DNA of 43,506 bases, taken from positions 1-43,506 of the forward strand of contig CACNTN010000007.1 of NCBI GenBank assembly GCA_902623395.1, written 5' to 3'. Positions 34,130 to 43,221 of this stretch are shown here, piece after piece. The stretch's first letter is position 1. The number at the start of each line of letters is the position of its first letter. The notes under the pieces were generated by a model, which ran no database searches, was not told the origin of the DNA, and saw nothing but the letters and a program-made list of their open reading frames with translations. The position numbers and the translations under genes were made by a program. The stretch is from an uncultured Pelagibacteraceae bacterium (lineage in GTDB: Bacteria > Pseudomonadota > Alphaproteobacteria > Pelagibacterales > Pelagibacteraceae).

Positions 34130-35256
34130 AGATACTTATTTATGGCATTAGCAGCTAGGGTTGAGGATAAAGTATTAGTTTTAAAACTTTTTAAAATCTT
34201 CTGTGTGTTTGATACTTGTTCATTAATTTTATTTGGATTATCTAAATAATTAGAAACAACTTCAAATATTTTTTGTGGATTGCAATTGGATTGGAGTAAT
34301 TCTGGTATAATTTCTTTTTTAGCAGCAATATTAATAATATTTGCAAATTTAGTTTTTACTAACATCTTTATAATAAAAAAATTTATTAAACCCATCTTGT
34401 ATAATATTACTGAGGGTATTTTGGCTTTAGATATTTCAAGAGATATTGTTCCTGATTTAGAAACAGCAAATACTGATTTTTTTAAAATATGATCTTTAAT
34501 TTTACTATCATTTATAACTTCACAATTATTTAAATTATTCTTTTTTATGTGAAATTGAATTAAATCTGAATATTCTTTTGTGGCATGAAAAACAAAGGAA
34601 AAATCATTATACTTTTCATTCATAAGTTTAATAAAATTTAAAAGTATCGGAGTTAAAATATCTATTTCAGACTTTCTACTGCCCGCAAAAATAGAAATTA
34701 ATGCTTTATTCTTTCCTAAAATTTGATTGATATCAATCGCACTTTCAGTGGTTGAATCAAGCAAAGGGTGTCCAACAAACTCATGGCTCATATTTTCTTT
34801 TTCAAAATAGCTTTTTTCAAAATTAAATAACAAAAGGATGTGGTCAATAAATTTTTTAATTTTTTTAATTCTACCTTCTCTCCAAACCCATACTTGAGGA
34901 GCAACATAGTGTATAGTTTTAATTTCAGGGTTTTTTATTTTAATTCTTTCAGCTACTCTTAATGTAAAATCAGGGCTGTCGACTGTAAATAATATATCAG
35001 GTTTAAATTTTTCTATAGCCGTAATTGTATCATTGATTTTTTTCTTAATCTTAAAAATATTAAATAATACGTTGGTAAAACCTAAGTATGTTATTTCTTT
35101 AAGATCATAAATAGATCTTATACCCAACTTTCCTAAATTTTCACCTCCAACCGATAAGTATTCTATATTCGAATTAAGTTTATTTAATTCACTTATAACT
35201 TTTGACGCTAGTTTGTCTCCCGATGGTTCACCTGTAAGGACAAATATTTTTTTCAC
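34126..35256 (-). CDS. lpxB: Lipid-A-disaccharide synthase
   Basis: Joins UDP-diacylglucosamine and lipid X in lipid A synthesis; GT19 family, about 376 residues. Motifs: LTGEPSGDKLASKV at the start, YVAPQVWVWREGR, and SIFAGSRKSEI. An ATG at 35271 is in frame, but the GTG at 35256 overlaps the upstream stop as GTGA and gives the start MKKIFVLTGEPSGD, matching family N-termini; I prefer it. It stands apart from lpxA/lpxI because a sugar dehydrogenase gene lies between. Confidence 0.93.
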   Translation of the reverse strand: MKKIFVLTGEPSGDKLASKVISELNKLNSNIEYLSVGGENLGKLGIRSIYDLKEITYLGFTNVLFNIFKIKKKINDTITAIEKFKPDILFTVDSPDFTLRVAERIKIKNPEIKTIHYVAPQVWVWREGRIKKIKKFIDHILLLFNFEKSYFEKENMSHEFVGHPLLDSTTESAIDINQILGKNKALISIFAGSRKSEIDILTPILLNFIKLMNEKYNDFSFVFHATKEYSDLIQFHIKKNNLNNCEVINDSKIKDHILKKSVFAVSKSGTISLEISKAKIPSVILYKMGLINFFIIKMLVKTKFANIINIAAKKEIIPELLQSNCNPQKIFEVVSNYLDNPNKINEQVSNTQKILKSFKTNTLSSTLAANAINKYL

Positions 35257-36320
35257 TTTTGCAATCTCCAAATAGAACCATCGTCTGTTATGAGAAAAAT
35301 TTTTCCTGTATTTCTCTGAATTTCAATATCTCTTATTCTTCCGATAGTTCCTTTAAATATAATTTTTTCATCAATAAATTCATTATCTTTAAATATTATT
35401 TTTCTAAGTGATTTATCTTTAAGTGAAGTTATCAAAGCATCACCATTCCATTCTTTAAATTCTTCTCCTTTGTATATAATCATTGAACTTACTGCTATTG
35501 AAGGCACCCAATATTTTATAGCTTTTGTAAATCCTGGTTTCCATTTAGGTCCAATTTTAGTTCCTGAATAATTTGTTCCACCCCATCCTAAAATTTTCCA
35601 ACCATAGTTTTCACCATACTTAACTTCACCAAACCAATCACCGCCTCGTGCACCGTGATTTGTTATATAAATTTTATTGTCATAAGGAGATACATCCATG
35701 CCTTGAGGGTTTCTTACTCCTATTTGGTAAATCTCTGGTAGCCAATTACTTTTACCATTAAATTTGGGATTATCTTTAGGAATCTCACCGTCTAAATGTA
35801 TCTTTATAATACTTCCAGGGTGTTTTGTGGGATCTTGTGCAATCATTCCCTCTCCTCTCTCTCCTGCTGTTATAAACAGAAAATTATCTTTTATAACAAG
35901 CCTAGATCCGAAATGATAACCAGAATTTACAGCTGGCTCAGCTCTAAAAATATTTTTAAAATTTAAATTCTTATCATCAAAATTAGCGGAAGCTACTGAG
36001 GTACTTGATTTGCCATTTCCTCTATTTTCTGAATAGGAAACAAAAATTATTTCGTTGTGATAAAGTATTTCAAGTAATCCACCTTGCCCATCTTCTAATA
36101 TATCTAAATTATGGTTTATATTTTTTATTATTTTATTTTTTATATCAATAAATAAAATTTGACCAGATTTCTCAGTCATTAGAATTTCGTTTTGGTTTTT
36201 AAAAGTTAAACTCCATGGGCTATTTAATCCTGAAATTATTTGATTTAATTTAAAATCTTCAGCTTTAAGATTTAAAGTCTGAAATAAAATAATAATTAAA
36301 AATGAAATAATTATTTTCAT
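35253..36320 (-). CDS. Exported PQQ-dependent sugar dehydrogenase-like beta-propeller
   Basis: A 355-residue protein with a signal peptide (first 20 residues, cleavage near LKA-ED) and a soluble glucose dehydrogenase/YliI-type six-bladed propeller. Family blocks: GLNSPWSLTF, GQGGLLEI, YHFGSRLVI, QIGVRNPQGMDVSP, NHGARGGDWFGEVKYGENYG and WVPSIAVSSM. PQQ binding and aldose oxidation are family inferences; no pqq biosynthesis gene is in the window. It overlaps lpxI by 4 nt and lpxB by 4 nt (with the GTG start), so it is translationally embedded within the lipid A operon. Confidence 0.85.
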   Translation of the reverse strand: MKIIISFLIIILFQTLNLKAEDFKLNQIISGLNSPWSLTFKNQNEILMTEKSGQILFIDIKNKIIKNINHNLDILEDGQGGLLEILYHNEIIFVSYSENRGNGKSSTSVASANFDDKNLNFKNIFRAEPAVNSGYHFGSRLVIKDNFLFITAGERGEGMIAQDPTKHPGSIIKIHLDGEIPKDNPKFNGKSNWLPEIYQIGVRNPQGMDVSPYDNKIYITNHGARGGDWFGEVKYGENYGWKILGWGGTNYSGTKIGPKWKPGFTKAIKYWVPSIAVSSMIIYKGEEFKEWNGDALITSLKDKSLRKIIFKDNEFIDEKIIFKGTIGRIRDIEIQRNTGKIFLITDDGSIWRLQK

Positions 36321-37099
36321 TTTACTAAAATAAACATCTTATTTTTGTTTGCATAATTGATTGCCTTAGCCTTATCTAGAAAAATATTATTTTTATGTTT
36401 TAAGACTATTCCTTTTAAACCAGCAAATTTACATTGTTTTAAAGTATCTAAGCCTATTGTTGGTAGATCTAATCTTTTGTCCTGTTTTTTTTTTGGAAAT
36501 TTAACTAACACACCATTATTTTTTTTTTTGTTTATATGTCTAAGCATATCTTGCGTGCCTTTTCGCTTTTCTAAAATCACTGAATTGTTTCTTCCAATAG
36601 CAGCTTGAATATAACTGTAAGGTTTAGATTTATTCAAAATTTTAATAGCATTTTTAATATTCCTTTTATCATCATTATCTGGCCTATATTTTGTGTAATT
36701 CCCTCTTGAAAGATTAAGCTCAGGAGTAAAAAAAGTCGAACTTATTGTTTTAATGCCTTCTCTTTTAAAAATGTTAATTATTTCTTTTAAAATTGCCGCA
36801 TCACCAATTTTTGATTTTTTTATAATCTTAGAGATGTAATAAACTCCTTTAAGATCTAATTTTAGTTTTGAAAAGTTAGGTTTGCTAACTTTGCCAGCAA
36901 ATAACACCTTTTTACAATTTTTTTCTTTTAAAATAGATATTATTTTTCCGAATTGACCAATTGAAACTTTGTGTGAGTTTTTATCTTTTTTAAAAAAATT
37001 TTTATTAGTTAAATCAATTATTGTATATTTTTTTTTATTTTTTATTTTTTTATATATATACTTTGGAAAATCAGTTTCTCCAAAAATTAGGCCAATCAT
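36317..37099 (-). CDS. lpxI: UDP-2,3-diacylglucosamine pyrophosphatase LpxI
   Basis: LpxI (DUF1009 type) hydrolyses UDP-diacylglucosamine to lipid X; it is the alphaproteobacterial replacement for LpxH. The 260-residue protein has the GDAAILKEIINIFKREG block near 95-115, KPYSYIQAAIGRNNSVI near 155-170, and DLPTIGLDTLKQCKFAGLKG near residues 210-230. The position directly after lpxA (3-nt gap) is the standard one. Confidence 0.9.
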   Translation of the reverse strand: MIGLIFGETDFPKYIYKKIKNKKKYTIIDLTNKNFFKKDKNSHKVSIGQFGKIISILKEKNCKKVLFAGKVSKPNFSKLKLDLKGVYYISKIIKKSKIGDAAILKEIINIFKREGIKTISSTFFTPELNLSRGNYTKYRPDNDDKRNIKNAIKILNKSKPYSYIQAAIGRNNSVILEKRKGTQDMLRHINKKKNNGVLVKFPKKKQDKRLDLPTIGLDTLKQCKFAGLKGIVLKHKNNIFLDKAKAINYANKNKMFILVK

Positions 37100-37102
37100 A
37101 AT

Positions 37103-37882
37103 TTAATTTTGTGGTGAACAAATAGGTCTTTTTTTATCTTTCTCGATAAATCTTATTACTTCTGAAACTAGTTCATTATCTTTATACTCTCCATTAATTT
37201 TACCTAAGTTTTCATGTAGATTTTTTGAAGAGAAAATTTCTTTATAGGCCTTATCTAATCCCATAATTTTTTTATTATCATATTTTTTCCTACGTAATCC
37301 AATGAGATTTAAACCTTGTAAATAGTTTCTATTTCCTATTGATAAACCAAAAGGTGTTACATCCTTAAGTACACCTGTCATTCCACCAATCATTGCTAAT
37401 CTCCCAATTCTTGTAAATTGTTGAACAGCTGAATTGCCACCAATTACTACCGAATCTTCAATTGTAACATGTCCTCCAAGTGGAACATTATTTGCTATAA
37501 TTACATTATTACCAATATTGCAATCATGGGCTATGTGAGAAGAAATCATAAACAAACAATTATTACCTATTACTGTTGTAGATCCTCCACCCTCAGTACC
37601 AGGATTGATAGTTACATATTCTCTAATAATGTTTTTTTCACCTATTAATAAACTATTTTTTTCATTCTTGTATTTAAGATCTTGAGGTTGTGTACCAATG
37701 CTCGCGAATGGAAAAATTTTTGTGCCCTTGCCTATTTTAGTATTACCTTCGATATGAATGTTTGATAACAATTCCACTTCTTCTGATAATTCTACGTTTG
37801 GTCCAATATAACAAAAAGGTCCAATTTTAACTGACTTTGAAATTTTTGCATTTTTATCAATTATACTAGATTTATGTATCAT
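37103..37882 (-). CDS. lpxA: UDP-N-acetylglucosamine acyltransferase LpxA
   Basis: First enzyme of lipid A synthesis, 259 residues. Left-handed beta-helix hexapeptide repeats (VKIGPFCYIGPNVEL and similar) fill about residues 1-190, and the catalytic His lies in ISSHIAHDCNIG. The C-terminal helical region (GLRRKKYDNKKIMGL) is typical. It overlaps fabZ by 1 nt. Confidence 0.96.
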   Translation of the reverse strand: MIHKSSIIDKNAKISKSVKIGPFCYIGPNVELSEEVELLSNIHIEGNTKIGKGTKIFPFASIGTQPQDLKYKNEKNSLLIGEKNIIREYVTINPGTEGGGSTTVIGNNCLFMISSHIAHDCNIGNNVIIANNVPLGGHVTIEDSVVIGGNSAVQQFTRIGRLAMIGGMTGVLKDVTPFGLSIGNRNYLQGLNLIGLRRKKYDNKKIMGLDKAYKEIFSSKNLHENLGKINGEYKDNELVSEVIRFIEKDKKRPICSPQN

Positions 37883-38334
37883 TATTTCCTATCCACAATT
37901 GTAGCCGACCACTCAGCGTCAGCCATTCTTTTTCCCTCAACTTTTGCCGTACCTTTATATTTCCAAACTCTACCGTGAGATCTGATAGCTTCAACTTCTA
38001 AATGTAATTCACAATCTGGTATTACAGGGTTTCTAAATCTAGCTTTATCAACACCCATTAAAAAAACTAGCTTGTTAGCATATTCTTTTGGATCAATACC
38101 ATGTGCAGTTAAAGCTGCTGCAGCTTGTCCAAAAGCTTCAACAATTAAAACTCCTGGCATAACAGGTTGATTAGGAAAATGACCTTGAACGTAAAAACCA
38201 TTTTTTTTCACATGCATTATTGCAGTTGCAGATTTTAAGTGAACAATATTAGTTAATTTGTCAATTAAAAGCATTGGTTCTCTATGGGGTAATAAAGACT
38301 CAATTTCTTTTCTATTTAATTCTGATTTACTCAT
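37882..38334 (-). CDS. fabZ: 3-hydroxyacyl-ACP dehydratase FabZ
   Basis: Hot-dog fold dehydratase of fatty-acid elongation, 150 residues. Catalytic His52 lies in [14 protein letters not shown] and Glu66 in [10 protein letters not shown]. It sits between lpxD (8-nt overlap) and lpxA (1-nt overlap), the usual arrangement that balances fatty-acid and lipid A flux. Confidence 0.97.
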   Translation of the reverse strand: MSKSELNRKEIESLLPHREPMLLIDKLTNIVHLKSATAIMHVKKNGFYVQGHFPNQPVMPGVLIVEAFGQAAAALTAHGIDPKEYANKLVFLMGVDKARFRNPVIPDCELHLEVEAIRSHGRVWKYKGTAKVEGKRMADAEWSATIVDRK

Positions 38335-39301
38335 TACCTTTTTTTTCTTTTCTTAAAAATTCTTTTAGAGGAACTGCAGGATAACCCATTACAATTTCAT
38401 TATCGTCAATATCTTTTACAACACCGCTCCCGCCACCAATTTTGACATTATTACCAATTTTTAAATGTCCTGAAATCCCAGCTTGACCACCTATTGAAAC
38501 ATTATTCCCTAATCTAGAACTACCTGCAAAACCTACTTGACCAGCGATCATACAATTTGATCCTATCTGAACATTATGAGCTATATGAACTTGATTATCT
38601 AAATAAGTATTTATACCAATAACCGTATCGTCAACAGATCCTCGATCAATTGTACAATTTGCAGCTATTTCAACATTATCTTTAATAATAACTTTTCCAA
38701 TGTGAGGAAATTTTATATTTTTTCCCTGAATTGGAATAAAACCAAAACCTTTTTGCCCTATCTTGCATCCATCTTGTATCACAACGTTTTCTCCGATAAG
38801 TGAATTTTTAATTACAATTCCAGAACCTATTAAACAATTATTTCCAATTGAAACATTTTGTTCAATTATACTATTGGATCCGATAATTGAGTTTTTACCT
38901 ATTTTGACATTTTTACCAATTAAAACATTATTACCAAATCTAACTTTTTTATATTTTGATTTATTAGGTATTTTTAAAGATAAATCAGGAGTATCTTTAT
39001 CAGCCGTTGGATAAATAAGCTGAGTAACTCTAGCTAATTCGAATAAAACATTTTTAACAACAATTTTTTCACACTTTACTGGTAAATATTTTTCTAAGTT
39101 ATTTGTTGTAATACAAAGTGATGCCTGGGTTACTTCTGCTATTTCTTTATATTTGATTGAGTCAAAAAAAGTAATCTCGTTTTTTCTAGCTAAATGTAGT
39201 GGTTTTATATCCTTAACTTGAAAATTAAATTCTAATTTTTTTTTTGGAAATAAGTTTTTTATCTTGATATTTTTTTTTTTAAAAAAAATATTTGAGCTCA
39301 T
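38327..39301 (-). CDS. lpxD: UDP-3-O-acylglucosamine N-acyltransferase LpxD
   Basis: Third enzyme of lipid A synthesis, 324 residues. An N-terminal uridine-binding domain (about 1-100) precedes a long hexapeptide-repeat helix ([19 protein letters not shown] and onward). The catalytic His is in [14 protein letters not shown]. The gene starts 4 nt after ompH/skp and overlaps fabZ. The Lys-rich N-terminus reflects the local AT bias. Confidence 0.95.
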   Translation of the reverse strand: MSSNIFFKKKNIKIKNLFPKKKLEFNFQVKDIKPLHLARKNEITFFDSIKYKEIAEVTQASLCITTNNLEKYLPVKCEKIVVKNVLFELARVTQLIYPTADKDTPDLSLKIPNKSKYKKVRFGNNVLIGKNVKIGKNSIIGSNSIIEQNVSIGNNCLIGSGIVIKNSLIGENVVIQDGCKIGQKGFGFIPIQGKNIKFPHIGKVIIKDNVEIAANCTIDRGSVDDTVIGINTYLDNQVHIAHNVQIGSNCMIAGQVGFAGSSRLGNNVSIGGQAGISGHLKIGNNVKIGGGSGVVKDIDDNEIVMGYPAVPLKEFLRKEKKGNE

Positions 39302-39305
39302 TCAA

Positions 39306-39821
39306 TTAATTTAATTTAATCGATTTAAGTTTTGCGTTAAGAGATTTCATTATATCTTGTGTTATATTTAAGTTTTCATCGGCGAGTAATATACTTTTTT
39401 TATCTAGAACTATTCTTATTTTTTTTTCTTTCATATAGTCTTTTAAAATAGGATTTAAATTTTTCAAAAGTTCATTTCGCGCTTTAGTTCTCTCTTTTGC
39501 AACTTCCTCTAAAAGCTTACTACGTTCTTTTTGTAAAGAAGAAACTTTTTTTCTAAGTTCTGTGACTTTTTTTTTATATTCTTCAGGTGTTATAAGTTTT
39601 TTTTGTTGGATAATTTTTTTTTCTTCTTCTTGTATTTTGACTTCCTTAGTTTTTAAATTTTTTAAACCTTTTTCTAGTTTAGACTTTAAATAATTTTGAG
39701 CTTTTTTTCCTGCATCGCTCTCATTAAGAATGTACTTAAAGTCAATAAAAAAAGGTGATTGAGCATTTATTGCTTTAGGGCTTAAAGTTAATAAAAATAA
39801 AACAAATACAATTTTTTTCAT
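39306..39821 (-). CDS. skp: Periplasmic chaperone Skp/OmpH
   Basis: A 171-residue protein with a signal peptide (first 20 residues, cleavage after INA) and a long Lys/Glu-rich coiled coil (about 45-130) forming the tentacles of the Skp trimer. It holds unfolded outer-membrane proteins for BamA. It starts 3 nt downstream of bamA, as expected for the bamA-skp-lpxD cluster. Confidence 0.9.
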   Translation of the reverse strand: MKKIVFVLFLLTLSPKAINAQSPFFIDFKYILNESDAGKKAQNYLKSKLEKGLKNLKTKEVKIQEEEKKIIQQKKLITPEEYKKKVTELRKKVSSLQKERSKLLEEVAKERTKARNELLKNLNPILKDYMKEKKIRIVLDKKSILLADENLNITQDIMKSLNAKLKSIKLN

Positions 39822-39824
39822 AAA

Positions 39825-42056
39825 TTAAAATGTTGTTCCTAGATTAAAACTAAATCCTTGTGTTTTGTCAGTATCAGCTTTTGATAAATTTTGAGATAAA
39901 ACGAAATTCATAGGGCCGATAGGTGACATCCAATTAGCTATTAAACCTGTTGAAGATCTTATTTTATTGCTTTCGTCTATTGAGCTATCATAGTCTACTC
40001 CCCAGACATTACCGAAATCTAAAAAAAGACTTAGATCTGCATTAGTATCATCGGGCAAAACGTTAGGTAAGTTTGCTTCAAAATTAACTGCAGCAGTATA
40101 ATTTCCCCCTATATGATCATCACTGTCTACCGGTCCTATCTTACCCTTTTCAAAGCCTCTTAATCTTTTTGTAGATAAGCTTTTTCTTTTACTTAACCTA
40201 ACATCATCTTCGCCAACGCCAGTTATAGTGGATAAATACAATTTACCTACTCCAACAACATTTTCATTTAAAGATTTGTACTTACTAGCAGTAAGATAAT
40301 TTCCTATGGCAGAATTATCTGCGTATAATGGTAATGACTGTCCAAAGCCTATGACTGAGCCGCTAGTCGGCATAAATGGTCTATTTCTAGTATCAAATGA
40401 AAATCCATAATTTCCTGTTATATCGCTATATGTGCCTTTTTGCTTTTGTAGGGCTGATGAAGCTGTGCTGTCTGTTCTTAAGTCATCATGGTTTGCATTT
40501 AATCCTAAGGATAGATAAACATCTTTATACTGCTCGAAAGCAGTCCCAACACCAATAGAGGTCAGTGAGTTTTCATAACCTTGATCAGGTTTATCGTTTG
40601 TTTCACTTAATAAAGAGTAGCTTAAAGAGTTTCCTAAAAAATCATAATTTGGATCAGTGTAATTTACAACACCTTGTAATGACTCGTTGTCAATTTCAAG
40701 GTCAAAAGCTACTGACTTTCCAGTTCCTAGCCAATTGTTTTCTTTTACACCTATAGCAAATAGCCCTCCATCAGTTCCGATGCCAGCACCTGCAGTAATT
40801 TCACCAGTTGGCTGTTCCTCAACTCTAATATTAACTATTTTTAAATTATTTTGTGATCCATCTAAGACTTCGTATTTTACACTTTTAAAAATTTTTCTAG
40901 CCTTAATCTCAGATATAGATTTTTCAAGATTTAAATTAGAGAAAGGATCCCCTTCATCTATAATCAATTCTGCTCTAATCACATCTTCGTTGGTTATTGA
41001 ATTACCTAAAATATTTATACGTTCAATTAATTTTTTTTCGCCTTCAAATACATTTAAAGTAATATTAATTCCATTACCGATAATTTCCTCTTTTACGTTA
41101 TGTTCAACAAACTGTAAGTTGTTTTTATCAATCAACATATCAAGATCCTCAAGTAGCTTTTTTACTTTGAAGGGCGAATAATATTCCCCAACATATTTTT
41201 TATAAATTTTTTCTAAAGGAAAAAAAATATTTTTATCGAAAACACTGTCAACTTTTGTTGAAATTTTATTTATAGTGTACCTCTGACCTTCATTTATTGA
41301 AAAGGAAATTTCTGCTTCATCGTTTTCATTAATTTTTGCTATTTTTGAATTAACTTCAATATCGTAAAAACCGTTTGACTTATAATAATTTTTCAATAAT
41401 CTTGTATCTAATTCTAATAAGTTATCAGTAAAATTTGTATTCCTTGATAGCACTTTCCAAAATTTAGTCTCCTCACTTGCTATTACGCTTCTTAATCTTC
41501 TATTATTTATCTTTTTATTTCCAATAAAGTTAATTGATTTAATTTTTGTTTTATTTCCTCTATCAATCTCAATAAGAAGATCAAAACTATTACTATCTAT
41601 TTTTCTCGTTTTAATTTCTACTTTACTAGAATTAAAACCTACTGAGGAATATAAATTCTTTATTCTTTCAATATCATTTGCGAGATAAGAAGTGATAAAA
41701 GATCTTTTTTCTTTCAGTTTAATAATTTTTTTAATCTGCTCTATATATTTTTTACTTTTTTCTCCAGTTATAACAAGTTGATTAATGAATGGATATTCTT
41801 TTACACTAATAGTTAAAACATTGTTTTTTAAATTAACTTTTATGTCTTCAAAAAATTCTGTTTCATATAAACTTCTTAAAATCTCGTTTAAATCATTCTC
41901 ACTGTATTCTTGATTTAATTTAATATCACCATAAATTTTGATAGTTTCATCAGAAATTCTTTTGTTCCCTTCAACTGAAAACTTCTTAACAATTTCTGAA
42001 TGTAAATTTGAATTTAATAATACTGAAAAAAATATTATAAATATGTATCTAAGCAT
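39825..42056 (-). CDS. bamA: Outer membrane protein assembly factor BamA
   Basis: A 743-residue outer-membrane insertase. Signal peptide (about 1-20), POTRA repeats (about 22-400), and a beta-barrel to the terminal Phe (GFSFNLGTTF). The barrel lid motif is visible as KRLRGFEKGKIGP (family VRGF), and the GEITAGAGIGTDGG stretch marks the barrel start. Its ATG lies inside the end of dxr (8-nt overlap); rseP, usually found between them, is missing. Confidence 0.95.
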   Translation of the reverse strand: MLRYIFIIFFSVLLNSNLHSEIVKKFSVEGNKRISDETIKIYGDIKLNQEYSENDLNEILRSLYETEFFEDIKVNLKNNVLTISVKEYPFINQLVITGEKSKKYIEQIKKIIKLKEKRSFITSYLANDIERIKNLYSSVGFNSSKVEIKTRKIDSNSFDLLIEIDRGNKTKIKSINFIGNKKINNRRLRSVIASEETKFWKVLSRNTNFTDNLLELDTRLLKNYYKSNGFYDIEVNSKIAKINENDEAEISFSINEGQRYTINKISTKVDSVFDKNIFFPLEKIYKKYVGEYYSPFKVKKLLEDLDMLIDKNNLQFVEHNVKEEIIGNGINITLNVFEGEKKLIERINILGNSITNEDVIRAELIIDEGDPFSNLNLEKSISEIKARKIFKSVKYEVLDGSQNNLKIVNIRVEEQPTGEITAGAGIGTDGGLFAIGVKENNWLGTGKSVAFDLEIDNESLQGVVNYTDPNYDFLGNSLSYSLLSETNDKPDQGYENSLTSIGVGTAFEQYKDVYLSLGLNANHDDLRTDSTASSALQKQKGTYSDITGNYGFSFDTRNRPFMPTSGSVIGFGQSLPLYADNSAIGNYLTASKYKSLNENVVGVGKLYLSTITGVGEDDVRLSKRKSLSTKRLRGFEKGKIGPVDSDDHIGGNYTAAVNFEANLPNVLPDDTNADLSLFLDFGNVWGVDYDSSIDESNKIRSSTGLIANWMSPIGPMNFVLSQNLSKADTDKTQGFSFNLGTTF

Positions 42057-43221
42057 TTTTAATTTTTTCTATTTTTTTTAAAGTGATTGTTCTTGCCCAT
42101 AAGTCAATAAAATTTATCTGATTTATATTTTTTGGTTTTTTTATAGCATATTTTTTATAATTGATATCTTTCAAAATGGCTATAATGGTCTTATTAATGT
42201 CTAAAAAAGCTATTTTTTTCTGTAGAAAGTGATCAACTAAAATTTCATTAGCTGCATTTACAATTATTGGTGTTGAGGGATATTTATTTATTTTCTCTTT
42301 TAAACTTATTGTAGGGAAAATTTTTTTATCAACTTTTTTAAAAATTAAATTTTCAAATTTATAAGAATTATTATTCATATAAAATTTTTTTATATCTACT
42401 TCATCATTAAATATTGCATTAGCTAAAGGTATCTTCATTGAAGTTTCGTGATAAATAAATTTTTTAAGACCATTTTTTAGTTCTAAAATTGCATGAACCA
42501 GGGAATTAGGATGGATAATAATGTCAATTTTTTCTGAAGGTAAATTAAATAATTTTTGTGCTTCTACAAGCTCAAAAATTTTGTTCATAAGTGTAGAGCT
42601 ATCTATCGTAATTTTCTTACCCATTTTCCATTTTGGATGTTTTAAAGCTTGATACGGTTTAATTTTTTTCATCTTTGAAGGTGAATAATTTAGGAAAGGT
42701 CCTCCAGAAGCTGTTATGAAAATTTTTTTAACAGCGCTCCTCTTTTCTTTTTCTAATAATTTAAATATTGAAAAATGTTCTGAGTCGATTGGTACTAAAA
42801 TTGTGTTATGTTTTTTTGATTTCTTTTTAATTAATTCCCATCCGCAAATTATAGATTCTTTATTTGCTAATAAAATTCTATTACTACGTTCTGCCATTTT
42901 TAAAGTAGGTTCTAATCCAGCTATACCTGGTATAGCTAAAACAGTTGTACTAGAATTTTTTTTAATTTTTTTCAAATCAAAATTATTGATTATCTTTATT
43001 TTATTTTTTTTATACTTTTTGGCAATTTTCTCAAAAATTTTTTTATCTTTAATAATAAAAATTTCTGGTTTGTATTTTTTAATTTGTTTTACTATTAGTT
43101 TATAATTTTTATTTGCAGAAAAAATATATGGTTTGAAATAGCTTTTCTTTTTATCGATAATACTCAATGTTGATAATCCAACAGATCCAGTTGAACCGAG
43201 TATAGAAATTAATTTTTTCAT
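42049..43221 (-). CDS. dxr: 1-deoxy-D-xylulose-5-phosphate reductoisomerase
   Basis: NADPH-dependent second step of the MEP pathway, 390 residues. GSTGSVGLSTLSII is the NADPH loop; metal and substrate residues are in LVPIDSEHFSIF and the ASGGPF block; KWKMGKKITIDSSTLMNK and the HPNSLVHAI block follow. It begins directly after the cdsA stop (0-nt gap) and overlaps bamA by 8 nt, so cdsA-dxr-bamA form one unit. Confidence 0.96.
   Translation of the reverse strand: MKKLISILGSTGSVGLSTLSIIDKKKSYFKPYIFSANKNYKLIVKQIKKYKPEIFIIKDKKIFEKIAKKYKKNKIKIINNFDLKKIKKNSSTTVLAIPGIAGLEPTLKMAERSNRILLANKESIICGWELIKKKSKKHNTILVPIDSEHFSIFKLLEKEKRSAVKKIFITASGGPFLNYSPSKMKKIKPYQALKHPKWKMGKKITIDSSTLMNKIFELVEAQKLFNLPSEKIDIIIHPNSLVHAILELKNGLKKFIYHETSMKIPLANAIFNDEVDIKKFYMNNNSYKFENLIFKKVDKKIFPTISLKEKINKYPSTPIIVNAANEILVDHFLQKKIAFLDINKTIIAILKDINYKKYAIKKPKNINQINFIDLWARTITLKKIEKIKNA

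Noticed and set aside
40687-41181. 164-codon plus-strand open frame opposite bamA
   Set aside because: Antisense to the BamA POTRA/barrel region, Ser/Phe-rich shadow, no start context or conserved motif.
42716-43105. 129-codon plus-strand open frame opposite dxr
   Set aside because: Fully antisense to dxr, whose motifs are intact. Composition (Phe/Leu/Ile runs) reflects the reverse complement of Lys-rich codons.
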